A stretch of DNA of 32,341 nucleotides from an uncultured Oscillospiraceae bacterium (GCA_947626785.1 CANQTO010000034.1:1-32341), one strand, 5' to 3'. Shown: positions 7,490 to 16,196, counted from the first letter of the stretch. A program made the numbers and translations. Notes: generated by a model not told the origin, from the sequence alone.

Positions 7490-8320
7490 ATGTCGATTTG
7501 GAACGCGGTCATTTTGGGTCTGGTGCAGGGGCTGGCGGAGTTTCTGCCCATCTCCAGCTCCGGACACCTGTCGATCCTGAGCAACCTTTTCAGCCTGGCC
7601 GGTACGGAGGAGCACATGTTTTTCGACGTGCTGCTGCACCTGGGGACGCTGCTGTCCATCTGCATCGTCTACTGGGAGGACATCCGGCAGATGTTCTTCG
7701 AGGTGCTGGGCTTTATCAATGTGGGCCCTCTATCCGGGGAGCGGCAGCAGCGCTATCCCGCCGCCCGGCTGTTCTTCATGATCTGCTTGGCGACGCTCCC
7801 TCTCTTCCTGGTCCTGCCTATAAACGACAAGCTGGAGGTCTTATACTATAACAACATCTTCATAGGCCTGGCGCTGATCCTCACCGGCTGCATGCTCTAC
7901 GTGTCCGACAAAATGACCCCCGGCCGGAAGACCGGCGGCAGCATGACCATTCTGGACGCGGTGATCATCGGCCTGTGCCAGTGCGCGGCCACCGTGCCCG
8001 GCCTGTCCCGCTCCGGCACCACCATTACAGCCGGCCTTGCTACCGGGCTTCGGCGGGACTTCGCCGTGAAGTTCTCCTTCCTCCTGTCTGTGCCGGCGGT
8101 GCTGGGGGCCAACATCCTCAGCCTGGTGGACGCAGTCCAGAGCGGGATCGACTGGTCCTGTGTCCCGGCCTACCTGATCGGCACCGCCGTTGCGATGCTG
8201 TCCGGTATCGGGGCCATCAGCCTTTTGAAGTACATCGCCAACAAGGGCAAATTCGGCGGCTTCGCCTATTACTGCTGGGTGGTGGGCGTGCTGTCCATCA
8301 TCCTCTCCATGATCTTCTGA
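7490..8320 (+). CDS. uppP: Undecaprenyl-diphosphatase, BacA type
   Basis: Integral membrane enzyme that dephosphorylates undecaprenyl pyrophosphate so the lipid carrier can be reused in peptidoglycan synthesis; it also confers bacitracin tolerance. The 276-residue product has the UppP N-terminal signature with Gln13 and Glu17 followed by FLPISSSGHL, and the second motif PGLSRSGTT near residue 170, among several hydrophobic helices. The ATG at 7490 is preferred over an in-frame TTG at 7484 because a six-G run at 7478-7483 is 6 nt upstream. ftsK follows 20 nt later, so the two are likely cotranscribed. Confidence 0.95.
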   Translation: MSIWNAVILGLVQGLAEFLPISSSGHLSILSNLFSLAGTEEHMFFDVLLHLGTLLSICIVYWEDIRQMFFEVLGFINVGPLSGERQQRYPAARLFFMICLATLPLFLVLPINDKLEVLYYNNIFIGLALILTGCMLYVSDKMTPGRKTGGSMTILDAVIIGLCQCAATVPGLSRSGTTITAGLATGLRRDFAVKFSFLLSVPAVLGANILSLVDAVQSGIDWSCVPAYLIGTAVAMLSGIGAISLLKYIANKGKFGGFAYYCWVVGVLSIILSMIF

Positions 8321-8340
8321 CACACGAAAGGACAATATCC

Positions 8341-11082
8341 ATGGCACGGAGCAAATCATCTCCCGAGCCTCAGGACGAGGCGAAAAAGAAGAAAAAAAAG
8401 AACGAGCCCGCAGCCGCCGCCCCGAAAAAGAAGAGCGGCGGCCGTGCCGCTTCCTCCAAGAAGAAGCAGGAGGAGAATCTTCCGCCCCCGCCGCCGCCCA
8501 TGCGGCCCATCCGCCGGGAGGTCACGGGCGTGATCTTTTTCCTGCTGGCCTGCTTCATCGTCATCAGCTACTTCAACACGGATGGGACCTTTATCGCCGG
8601 CTTCCGCAAGCTGCTGGCGGGCCTCATCGGCTGGGGCTACTGGCTGTCCGCTCCCGCCCTGTTCATTGCCTCGGTGATGCTGTTGTTCCACGGAGGAAAG
8701 CCCGTGATGCTGCGGGTGACCTCCATCCTGCTGCTGCCTCTGCTCTTCGCGGCGGTGCTGCATCTGCTGATTGGGCCGGTGGCGCCGGAGGAATTTGACC
8801 TGGTGCTGGTCTTAGGGGAGTACTTTGAGGCCGGACAGGCGCTGAAGACCGGCGGCGCTCTGGGCGGTGTCCTGGCCGCCGGGCTGGAAAAGGCATTGAG
8901 CGTGTACGGGGCGGTGCCGGTGCTGCTGGCGCTGATGGCGCTGTTCTTCTTCATCGGCTTCAACGTGAGCCTGTCCTCCCTGCTTGCCAAGGCGGAGGAG
9001 CGCAAGACCCTGCGCTATGAGCCGGAGACCTTTGAGACGGAGCAGCCGGAGCCTGTAAAGGAGCAGCCCAAGTCCAAACGGCGCGGCCTCTCCATCCCGG
9101 AGCTTTTGAAGAGCGACCCCAGCCGGGGCGTTCAGGAGCCGCCGGTCAAGAAAGAGGTCAACGTGGAGCGGGTCAGCCGCTCGGCGCTGACGGATCTCCC
9201 CCTGGGGGAGGACGAGGAGGAGCTCTTCGTGATGGACCGGGGCGGCAAGGCCAGCGAGCCCTATGTGGCCCAGCCTCCGGCCCGCGCTAAGGCCAAGGTC
9301 CGCCGGAAGACTCCCGCGCCGGAGCCCATGAGCGTGGAGGAGGCGGCGAAGATCGCCGGGGTGGAGCCGGTGGATCTCAAGGAAGTGCCGGTGACCGGCC
9401 GGCCCGGTCCCCGGCCCTCCGTGCCGGCGGGCGTGGAGATCTCCGACCCGCCGAAGAACAAGAAGCTCAGCCGCCAGGAGCTGGAGACGGAGGCCAAGGC
9501 CGTGGAAGAGGCCGTGGTGGGCGCCGGGGAGAGCCCGGACTATCAGTTCCCGCCGCTGGAGCTGCTGAAGGGCGGCAGCGGCGGCTCGGTGGACGCCCGG
9601 GAGGAGATCCTGGTCAACCGGGAGCGCCTGGAGGGCGCCATCCACAGCTTCGGCATCAACGCCGCCATCGTGGGCGTGACCCGCGGCCCCACCGTCACCC
9701 GCTACGACATCGAGCTGGAGCAGGGGGTCAAGCTGGCCCGGGTCACCAACCTGGCCGGGGACCTGGCCCTGGCCCTGGGTGTGGTCAACGTGCGCATCGC
9801 GCCCATCCCGGACAAGATCTCCACGGTTGGCATCGAGGTGCCCAACAAGATCGTCAGCCCCGTGTACCTGCGGGACATCATCGAGTCCCCCCGCTTCACA
9901 AACGCCAAGTCCAAGCTCAGCTTTGCCGTGGGCAAGGACATCAGCGGCGAGTGCATCGTGGGCAATATCTCCAAGCTGCCTCACATGCTCATCGCCGGCA
10001 CCACCGGCTCGGGCAAATCCGTGTGCATGAACTCGCTCATCCTGAGCCTGCTGTATAAGGCCCGGCCGGATGAGGTAAGGCTGATCATGATCGACCCCAA
10101 GATGGTGGAGCTGGGCATCTACAACGGCATCCCCCATCTGTACGTGCCGGTGGTGACCGATCCCAAAAAGGCCGCCGGTGCCCTCCAGTGGTCCGTGGTG
10201 GAGATGCTCAAGCGCTACCGCAGCTTCTCTGAGGTGGGCGTCCGGGACCTGGAGGCCTATAACCGCTGGTGCAGTGCCAACGGGGAGGCGACCCTGCCCC
10301 AGGTGGTCATCGTGATCGACGAGCTGGCCGACCTGATGCTGGTGGCCTCCAAGGAGGTGGAGGAGAGCATCTGCCGGGTGGCCCAGATGGGCCGCGCCGC
10401 CGGGATGCACCTGGTCATCGCCACCCAGCGCCCCTCCGCGGACGTGATCACCGGCCTGATGAAGGCCAACATCCCCTCCCGCATCGCCTTTGCGGTCTCC
10501 TCCGCCATGGAGAGCCGCATCATCCTGGACCAGTCCGGCGCGGAAAAGCTCATCGGTATGGGCGATATGCTCTTCTCTCCCGTGGGCAGCGGCAAGCCCA
10601 CCCGCATCCAGGGCGCTTTCGTGTCCGACGAGGAGCGGGAGGAGGTCGTCCGCTTTATCAAGGAGAGCGCCGGCGACAGCCAGCAGAACCGGGAGATCGA
10701 GGAGTATATGAACAAGGCCCTGGAGGACAAGTCCGGCTCCGACAGCAAGAGCGCCAAGGAGGAGGACAGCGCCCTGGGGGACTATGACCCAATGCTGCCC
10801 CAGGCGGTGGAGGTCGTCATCGAGATGGGCTCCTGCTCCACCTCCAGCCTCCAGCGTCGGATGAAGCTGGGCTACTCCCGGGCCGCCCGGATCGTGGACC
10901 AGCTGGAGGAGCTGGGCGTGGTGGGACCCTACGAGGGGGCCAAGCCCCGGGCCGTGGTCATGGATCGGAACGGCTGGCACCAGCTCCAGGTCCAGATGGG
11001 CCTTGCCCAGGACGACGATATGGCCCTGGCCGCCGAGCTGAGCGAGGAAGAGCCGGATTACGAACCGGAAGAAGACGAATAA
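8341..11082 (+). CDS. ftsK: DNA translocase FtsK/SpoIIIE
   Basis: Septum-anchored hexameric ATPase that pumps chromosomal DNA through the closing septum; in spore formers the SpoIIIE form moves the chromosome into the forespore. The 913-residue product has a Lys/Ala/Pro-rich cytosolic start, about four membrane segments (residues 60-210), a charged linker, then the motor domain with Walker A TTGSGKSV (about 556-563) and Walker B VVIVIDELADLM (about 660). A C-terminal winged helix (gamma domain) with SLQRRMKLGYSRAARI follows. AAAGGA at 8327-8332 supports the start. Its neighbourhood with tepA matches the spoIIIE locus of B. subtilis, so it may be the single FtsK/SpoIIIE of the cell. Confidence 0.95.
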   Translation: MARSKSSPEPQDEAKKKKKKNEPAAAAPKKKSGGRAASSKKKQEENLPPPPPPMRPIRREVTGVIFFLLACFIVISYFNTDGTFIAGFRKLLAGLIGWGYWLSAPALFIASVMLLFHGGKPVMLRVTSILLLPLLFAAVLHLLIGPVAPEEFDLVLVLGEYFEAGQALKTGGALGGVLAAGLEKALSVYGAVPVLLALMALFFFIGFNVSLSSLLAKAEERKTLRYEPETFETEQPEPVKEQPKSKRRGLSIPELLKSDPSRGVQEPPVKKEVNVERVSRSALTDLPLGEDEEELFVMDRGGKASEPYVAQPPARAKAKVRRKTPAPEPMSVEEAAKIAGVEPVDLKEVPVTGRPGPRPSVPAGVEISDPPKNKKLSRQELETEAKAVEEAVVGAGESPDYQFPPLELLKGGSGGSVDAREEILVNRERLEGAIHSFGINAAIVGVTRGPTVTRYDIELEQGVKLARVTNLAGDLALALGVVNVRIAPIPDKISTVGIEVPNKIVSPVYLRDIIESPRFTNAKSKLSFAVGKDISGECIVGNISKLPHMLIAGTTGSGKSVCMNSLILSLLYKARPDEVRLIMIDPKMVELGIYNGIPHLYVPVVTDPKKAAGALQWSVVEMLKRYRSFSEVGVRDLEAYNRWCSANGEATLPQVVIVIDELADLMLVASKEVEESICRVAQMGRAAGMHLVIATQRPSADVITGLMKANIPSRIAFAVSSAMESRIILDQSGAEKLIGMGDMLFSPVGSGKPTRIQGAFVSDEEREEVVRFIKESAGDSQQNREIEEYMNKALEDKSGSDSKSAKEEDSALGDYDPMLPQAVEVVIEMGSCSTSSLQRRMKLGYSRAARIVDQLEELGVVGPYEGAKPRAVVMDRNGWHQLQVQMGLAQDDDMALAAELSEEEPDYEPEEDE

Positions 11083-11089
11083 AAGAAGC

Positions 11090-11118
11090 AAAAGGGCCGT
11101 GCTGGATACGGCCCTTTT
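11090..11118 (+). terminator. Terminator-like hairpin between ftsK and mrnC
   Basis: AAAAGGGCCGT at 11090-11100 pairs with ACGGCCCTTTT at 11108-11118 (11 bp, 7-nt loop). The T run is part of the stem, giving a U-rich 3' side. It starts 7 nt after the ftsK stop and ends 16 nt before the mrnC start, leaving no room for a promoter between them. Confidence 0.7.
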
Positions 11119-11134
11119 GTGTGCGGAGAGAACG

Positions 11135-11533
11135 ATGGAAGATTTTATTCCGAATATGAACCTCCAGGAGGTCAATAAGATCAGTCTGCTGGGCCTGGCC
11201 CATGTGGGGGACGCAGTGTACGAGCTGATGGTTCGCTCTCTGCTCTGCTTGCAGGGGCACACAGCGGTCTCCGATCTGCACCGGCTGACGGTGTCCTATG
11301 TGAAGGCCCCGGCCCAGGCCCAGGCCGCCCAGCGGCTGCTGCCGCTGCTGACCGGGGAGGAGCAGGACGTGTACCGCCGGGGGCGCAACGCCAAGGTGCA
11401 CACAGTGCCGCCCCACGCGGAGCTGGCGGAGTACCACGCCGCAACGGGCCTGGAGGCCCTCTTCGGCTGGCTCTACCTCCAGGGGAAGACGGAGCGGCTT
11501 TGTGAGCTGTTCCGGGCCGCCGCGGAGAAGTAG
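11135..11533 (+). CDS. mrnC: Mini-ribonuclease III
   Basis: Mini-III is an RNase III catalytic domain without a dsRNA-binding domain; in B. subtilis it matures the ends of 23S rRNA. The 132-residue product shows the RNase III core signature LAHVGDAVYELMVR and a second acidic-helix region LEALFGWLYLQGK, at the expected length. ATG at 11135 is chosen because GGAGAG at 11125-11130 precedes it; the frame opens earlier but would begin inside the hairpin. The stop codon lies within the ribosome binding site of rqcH, so the pair is probably coupled. Confidence 0.93.
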   Translation: MEDFIPNMNLQEVNKISLLGLAHVGDAVYELMVRSLLCLQGHTAVSDLHRLTVSYVKAPAQAQAAQRLLPLLTGEEQDVYRRGRNAKVHTVPPHAELAEYHAATGLEALFGWLYLQGKTERLCELFRAAAEK

Positions 11534-11543
11534 GAGGACAGCT

Positions 11544-13268
11544 ATGCCATTGGACGCCGTAACGGTCTCGGCCCTGCGGGCCGAGCTGGCCGTCCGCCTG
11601 ACAGGCGGCAAGATCGACAAGGTGCAGCAGCCCGAGCGGGACATGCTGCTGCTGACTGTGCGCTCTCAGGGGGAGAACCTGCGCCTGCTCCTCTCGGCCG
11701 GGGTGGGCAGCGCCCGGGCCCACATCACCTGCGCCGCTTTTGACAATCCCGCCGAGCCGCCCATGTTCTGCATGCTCATGCGCAAGCATCTGGTGGGTAG
11801 CCGCATTATAGACATCCGGCAGCCGGAGATGGAGCGGATGCTCCTCTTCGAGCTGGACAGCCGGGACGAGTTGGGCGTGCCCTCCAAAAAGCAGCTGGTC
11901 GTGGAGATGATCGGCCGGGGCTCCAACCTGATCTTAGTGGGGGAGGACGGGCGGATCATCGACTGCATCCGCCGGGCGGACTTCGGCGAGGAGGCCCAGC
12001 GCCGCCTGCTGCCGGGGATGATCTACCGGCTGCCGCCAGCCCAGAACAAGCTGCCCTTCTTCTCCCAGACTCCGGAGCAGCGCCGGGCCCTGGCGGGCGC
12101 GGCGGACCGGAGCCTGCCCATGGACAAATGGCTGCTGAGCACCTTCTCCGGCCTGTCCCCGCTGCTGTGCCGGGAGCTGACTCACCGCTGCGGCGGGGAC
12201 TGGGAGCGGCTGCCCGCCCAGATGGACGCCCTGGCCGACACGGTGGCGGCGGGGGAGTTCCGACCCTGGCTGCTGAGGCAGGAGGGGCGGCCCATGGACT
12301 TCAGCTTCCTGCCCATCAGCCAGTACGGCAGCGCGGCGGCCCTGGAGAGCTGCGGCAGCTTTTCAGAGCTGCTGGACGAGTTCTACACAGGCCGGGACCG
12401 GCTGGAGCAGCGCCGCCGCCGGAGCCGGGAGCTCCAGCACACGGTAAAGACAGCCCGGGACCGGCTTCAGCGGAAACTGGCCGCTCAGCTGGAGGAGCTG
12501 CGGCAGACGGAGAATATGGAGCAGCTGCGGCGGAAGGCGGAGCTGGTCACCGCGAACCTGTACCGGGTCAAACGGGGAGACCGGAGCCTGGTCTGCCAGG
12601 ATTACTATGAGCCAGACTGCCCGGAGGTCACGATCCCGCTGGACCCCCTGAAGACGCCCCAGCAGAACGCCGCCGCCCTCTTTAAGGATTACCGGAAGAG
12701 CAAGGGCGCCAAGCTCCACTTGACGGAGCTGACGGAGAAAAACAGCCGGGAGCTGGACTATCTCAACAGCGTTTTGGAGGAGATCGGCCGGGCGGAGACG
12801 GAGAAGGACCTGGCCGGCATCCGTGCAGAGCTGGAGGAGACCGGCTATGTCCGCCGTCCGAAGGGGGACAAGGGCCGGAAGACGAAGCCCCAGGCCCCGC
12901 TGCGCTTCGTGACGGAGGACGGGCTGGAGGTGCTGGCCGGGCGGAACAACCGGCAGAACGACGAACTGACCCTGAAAACTGCCCGGCGCACGGACTACTG
13001 GTTCCACACCCAGCGCGTCCACGGCAGCCACGTGATCCTCCGCTGCGACGGCCTGGAGCCCCCGGAGCGGAGCGTCCGACAGGCGGCGGCCATCGCCGCC
13101 TATTATTCCCAGGCCCGGGACGCCGGGAAGACGACTGTGGACTACACTATGGTGCGCTTTGTGCGCAAGCCCTCCGGGGCCCTGCCCGGCAAGGTGATCT
13201 ACACCGAGCAGCGCACGGTCCTGGCGGAGGCGGACGAGGCCCTGGTGGACGCCTTAAGAAAAAATTAA
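11544..13268 (+). CDS. rqcH: Rqc2 homolog RqcH (NFACT family)
   Basis: RqcH binds 50S subunits carrying stalled peptidyl-tRNA and directs addition of alanine tails that mark the chain for degradation. The 574-residue product has the NFACT-N domain (residues about 1-270, with VVEMIGRGSNLIL), a charged coiled-coil middle (about 280-440) and a C-terminal NFACT-R domain with DYWFHTQRVHGSHVILR near 483. AGGAGG at 11532-11537 sets the ATG. At the site matching Asp97-Arg98 of B. subtilis RqcH, the residues here read Glu97-Arg98 (in PEMERML). Also annotated in databases as fibronectin-binding protein. Its end overlaps TTAAG repeats of the next promoter. Confidence 0.93.
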   Translation: MPLDAVTVSALRAELAVRLTGGKIDKVQQPERDMLLLTVRSQGENLRLLLSAGVGSARAHITCAAFDNPAEPPMFCMLMRKHLVGSRIIDIRQPEMERMLLFELDSRDELGVPSKKQLVVEMIGRGSNLILVGEDGRIIDCIRRADFGEEAQRRLLPGMIYRLPPAQNKLPFFSQTPEQRRALAGAADRSLPMDKWLLSTFSGLSPLLCRELTHRCGGDWERLPAQMDALADTVAAGEFRPWLLRQEGRPMDFSFLPISQYGSAAALESCGSFSELLDEFYTGRDRLEQRRRRSRELQHTVKTARDRLQRKLAAQLEELRQTENMEQLRRKAELVTANLYRVKRGDRSLVCQDYYEPDCPEVTIPLDPLKTPQQNAAALFKDYRKSKGAKLHLTELTEKNSRELDYLNSVLEEIGRAETEKDLAGIRAELEETGYVRRPKGDKGRKTKPQAPLRFVTEDGLEVLAGRNNRQNDELTLKTARRTDYWFHTQRVHGSHVILRCDGLEPPERSVRQAAAIAAYYSQARDAGKTTVDYTMVRFVRKPSGALPGKVIYTEQRTVLAEADEALVDALRKN

Positions 13269-13320
13269 GAAAAAATTTTAAGTGTTGCCGGTGGAAATAA
13301 TGTGCCGTCTATGGTACAAT
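13253..13320 (+). promoter_or_regulatory. Promoter of the first lipoprotein gene with TTAAG direct repeats
   Basis: CTTAAG (13253-13258) and ATTAAG (13264-13269) are separated by 5 nt, and TTTAAG follows at 13277-13282. A good -10, TACAAT, lies at 13315-13320, while the -35 window around 13292-13297 has no match to consensus. NTTAAG-N5-NTTAAG is the known recognition pattern of the streptococcal OmpR-family regulator CiaR; a related regulator here is inference. The first two repeats overlap the rqcH stop. Confidence 0.55.
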
Positions 13321-13350
13321 CAATTTCACACTTTCCCTATGGAGGATGCC

Positions 13351-15825
13351 ATGAAAAAGATGAAAACGATCCTAGCCGCCGCGCTGTGCCTGGCGATGCT
13401 CTTCAGCCTGGCGGCCTGCGGCGGAAACAAGACCCCTGAGAAGACGGAGGAGCCGGAGGCCACGGCCACGCCGGAGTACGTCTACCAGGCAGAGTTTACG
13501 CCTCTTGAAATGACGGGAGACGCCAACCTATGGCCCCTGTGCTTTACCGACGAGGGCTTTTACGCCACCAGCTCGCGCTATGTGGATCCGTCTGAGGCCG
13601 ATGAGGCCGCGGAGGAGAACGGCGGCGAGGAGGCCGCCGAAGGGGAGGAAGCTGCCGAGCCGGATGAAGCACCGGTCCTGGGCGGCAGCCTGGCCTATGA
13701 GTACTTCTTCGTCTCCTACGACGGGGAGAAGACGCTTCTGCCCATAGAGACCAGCCCTGTCGCGGAGAACACGGAGAACCGTAAGTATTTCAGCGCGGAC
13801 AACAATATTGCCGCCCTGCTCCCCCAGGAGGACGGGACTCTGCTTGCCATCGAGCAGTGCTTCCTCTCCTATTATGACGGGCCGGACGGCGTGGACGAGA
13901 GCTCCATGGATTTTTACCAGAACTTCTACTCGGAGCAGAGCTACATCCTGCGCCATCTGAACGCCGACGGCACGGAGATCGAAAGCATCCCTCTGACCGC
14001 ACCCGAGGGCGTCTATCTCAGCACCAGCAATGTGGTGATCGACGAAAACGGCAACCTGATCCTGGGCACCAGCGACCAGGAGGGCGGCTGGGGGCTGATC
14101 TCCTTCAGCCCGGAGGGCGAAACCGTCTGGAAGCAGAGCCTGGGCGATTATGTGCAGAGCCTGCTCAAGCTGCGGGACGGCACGGTGGCCGCCGCCAGCT
14201 ACGGCATGAACGGCCTGGAGCTGACGGCTATCGACAGCGCCACCGGCAAATTCACCGAGAGCTATGAGCTGCCCAACGACGCCTGGAACCTGATCCCGGG
14301 CGGCGGCGACTACGATCTCTATTACACCAGCGGCGTGAAGCTCTACGGCTATAAGCTGGGCGCGGAGGAGCCGGACTTCATTCTGGACTGGGTCAGCTGC
14401 GATGTGAACGGCGACAGCCTGGGCACGGTCTATGTGGCCGGGGACGGGACCATCAGCGCCATCGTGAACAACTACCGGGGGTCGGGCTCCCACTTTACCA
14501 TGAGCTATGAGCTGGCCCATATCGCCCAGGTGCCCTATGAGTCCGTCCCCCAGAAGACCCATCTGACCCTGGCCTGCGTCTATGCCAGCTCCGATGTGCT
14601 GAACATGGTGATCGACTTCAACCGCAGCCACGACAACTGCCGCATTGACGTGGTGGACTACTCCGAGTTCAACACTGAGGACGACTACTCCGCCGGCCGG
14701 ACCAAGCTGGAGACAGAGCTGGCCGCCGGGAACGTGCCGGATCTGCTCAGCATGAACGGCCTGCCCTATGAGCAGCTGGCTTCCAAGGGCCTGCTGGAGG
14801 ATCTGTATCCCTATCTGGACGCCGACAAGGACCTGAGCCGGGAGGACTTCTTCGCCAACGTCCTCCAGGCCCTGGAGTCAGACGGCGGACTGTATCAGAT
14901 CTGCTCCACCTTCTCCCTGAACACGATAGCCGGCCCCAAGCAGATCGTGGGCGACCGGAACGGCTGGACCTATCAGGACGTGCTGGACGCCCTGAGCGCC
15001 ATGCCCGAGGGCTGCGAGATCCTCAGCTACGGCACCAGCAAGGACAGCATCCTGCGGACCTGCCTGGCTATGGATATGGAGAACCTGGTGGACTGGAGCG
15101 AGGGCCAGTGCCATTTTGACAGCCCTGAGTTTATCGAGATGCTGGAGTTTGCTGACCGTTTCCAGGACGAGGCCAACTACGACAACTATGACGACACAGT
15201 TGACTCGGACGCCGCCCGCATCGCGGCCGGCAAGCAGCTGCTCGTGGATGTCTACCTCTCCGATTACACCAGCTTCCAGCAGTATGACTACTACTTCGGC
15301 GGCGCGGGCACGGCGGCCTATATCGGCTTCCCCACCTCCGACGGCAGCAGCGGCAGCGCTCTGAGCCTGGATTCCGGCTACGCCATGGGCAAGAACTGCG
15401 CCGATAAGGACGCAGCTTGGGAATTCCTGCGGGGCTTCCTGACCGGCGAAGGGGACTCCTGGGGCTTCTCCGTCAACAAGAAGCTCTTCCAGGAGTACAT
15501 GAAGGACGCCATGACGCCTCACTACCAGACGGACGTCAACGGGGACTATGTGCTGGACGAGGACGGCAACCGGATCGAGGAGAGCTATATGTCGGTGGGC
15601 TTTGGCGGCGGTGAGATGGTCCAGATCTACGCCATGACCCAGGAGCAGGCCGACCAGCTGACCGCCCTGATCGAGAGCACCACCAAGACCATGGAGAGCG
15701 ATGAGCAGGTGGACTCCATGGTGTCCGAGGAGGCCCAGGCCTACTTCAAGGGCCAGAAGAGCGCCGAGGAGGTGGCCAAGCTCATCCAGAGCAAGGTCAA
15801 CATCTACGTCAACGAGCAGAAATAG
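13351..15825 (+). CDS. Large lipoprotein with N-terminal propeller-like region and C-terminal solute-binding domain (paralog A)
   Basis: The 824-residue product starts with a lipoprotein signal (lipobox LAAC, Cys23), so it should be anchored on the outer face of the membrane. After a Glu/Ala-rich acidic stretch (about residues 85-107) comes a roughly 290-residue region rich in short beta-type segments such as IPGGGDYDLYYTSGVKLYGY, resembling a beta-propeller. From about residue 400 an extracellular solute-binding protein type 1 domain follows, ending in the typical tail GQKSAEEVAKLIQSKVNIY. ATG at 13351 has GGAGG at 13341-13345. It is closely related to the gene at 16307. No permease or ATPase lies nearby, so the ligand is unknown and a sensory role is possible. 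Confidence 0.85.
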   Translation: MKKMKTILAAALCLAMLFSLAACGGNKTPEKTEEPEATATPEYVYQAEFTPLEMTGDANLWPLCFTDEGFYATSSRYVDPSEADEAAEENGGEEAAEGEEAAEPDEAPVLGGSLAYEYFFVSYDGEKTLLPIETSPVAENTENRKYFSADNNIAALLPQEDGTLLAIEQCFLSYYDGPDGVDESSMDFYQNFYSEQSYILRHLNADGTEIESIPLTAPEGVYLSTSNVVIDENGNLILGTSDQEGGWGLISFSPEGETVWKQSLGDYVQSLLKLRDGTVAAASYGMNGLELTAIDSATGKFTESYELPNDAWNLIPGGGDYDLYYTSGVKLYGYKLGAEEPDFILDWVSCDVNGDSLGTVYVAGDGTISAIVNNYRGSGSHFTMSYELAHIAQVPYESVPQKTHLTLACVYASSDVLNMVIDFNRSHDNCRIDVVDYSEFNTEDDYSAGRTKLETELAAGNVPDLLSMNGLPYEQLASKGLLEDLYPYLDADKDLSREDFFANVLQALESDGGLYQICSTFSLNTIAGPKQIVGDRNGWTYQDVLDALSAMPEGCEILSYGTSKDSILRTCLAMDMENLVDWSEGQCHFDSPEFIEMLEFADRFQDEANYDNYDDTVDSDAARIAAGKQLLVDVYLSDYTSFQQYDYYFGGAGTAAYIGFPTSDGSSGSALSLDSGYAMGKNCADKDAAWEFLRGFLTGEGDSWGFSVNKKLFQEYMKDAMTPHYQTDVNGDYVLDEDGNRIEESYMSVGFGGGEMVQIYAMTQEQADQLTALIESTTKTMESDEQVDSMVSEEAQAYFKGQKSAEEVAKLIQSKVNIYVNEQK

Positions 15826-15829
15826 TTCT

Positions 15830-16098
15830 TCAAATGCGACCCGCTTCGCTGGGCTCGCATTTGATACTCGCGCTTATCGCAGGGGCTTTGCCCCGTTTGG
15901 TCGGCGCGGCGTCAGAACAAGGCTGCAAAGCCATTTTGCCGCGCAAGCACGCCAAAATCGGCAGGCAGCCTCGTTCTTCCTTACCAAAACCAAAGCGTCT
16001 GCTTTGGTTTTGAGAGGAGGCAGAGCGGCGTAAATGAGCTTTCGGCTTTAGCCGGAAGCGAGTGAATGAAGCTTCTGCCGACGAGGCAAAGCTGCCTC
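15830..16098 (+). repeat. Hairpin-rich element in the 3' trailer of paralog A
   Basis: Five clear hairpins follow one another: TCAAATGCGA 15830-15839 with 15855-15864; GGGGC 15882-15886 with GCCCC 15890-15894; GAACAAGGCTGC 15915-15926 with 15965-15976 (one mismatch) enclosing ATTTTG/CAAAAT; a perfect 12-bp stem 15985-15996 with 16001-16012 and loop GTCT; and GAGGCA 16083-16088 with TGCCTC 16093-16098. A stem at about 16039-16056 adds a sixth. It shares GCGTCAG(AA)CAAGGCTGC with the element before prfA. No plausible protein is seen. The remaining gap to 16306 holds a terminator and the next promoter. Confidence 0.65.
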
Positions 16099-16164
16099 AA
16101 AAACATATTTAATCCTTTTCAACACCTTTGCCCGGATATTCAAAAAGTTTGTTTGCAGTCTGAG

Positions 16165-16196
16165 CAGCGCCGGATGTCGTCCGGCGCTGTTTTTTT
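16165..16196 (+). terminator. Intrinsic terminator of the paralog A transcript
   Basis: CAGCGCCGGA at 16165-16174 pairs perfectly with TCCGGCGCTG at 16180-16189 over a 5-nt loop, followed by seven T at 16190-16196. It implies a trailer of about 340 nt after the paralog A stop. Confidence 0.93.

Noticed and set aside
7975-8340. Longer N terminus for ftsK starting inside uppP
   Set aside because: The extra residues are an out-of-frame reading of uppP; the ATG at 8341 has AAAGGA upstream and begins the expected Lys-rich FtsK start.
8812-11262. Long minus-strand open frame of 816 codons opposite ftsK
   Set aside because: It is the complement of a strongly conserved gene in GC-rich sequence; its His/Gly/Leu-rich composition and lack of a ribosome binding site mark it as a shadow.
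15701-16033. Open frame of 110 codons covering the end of paralog A and its trailer
   Set aside because: Arg/Ser/Ala-rich product with no ribosome binding site; the downstream part is the hairpin-rich element.
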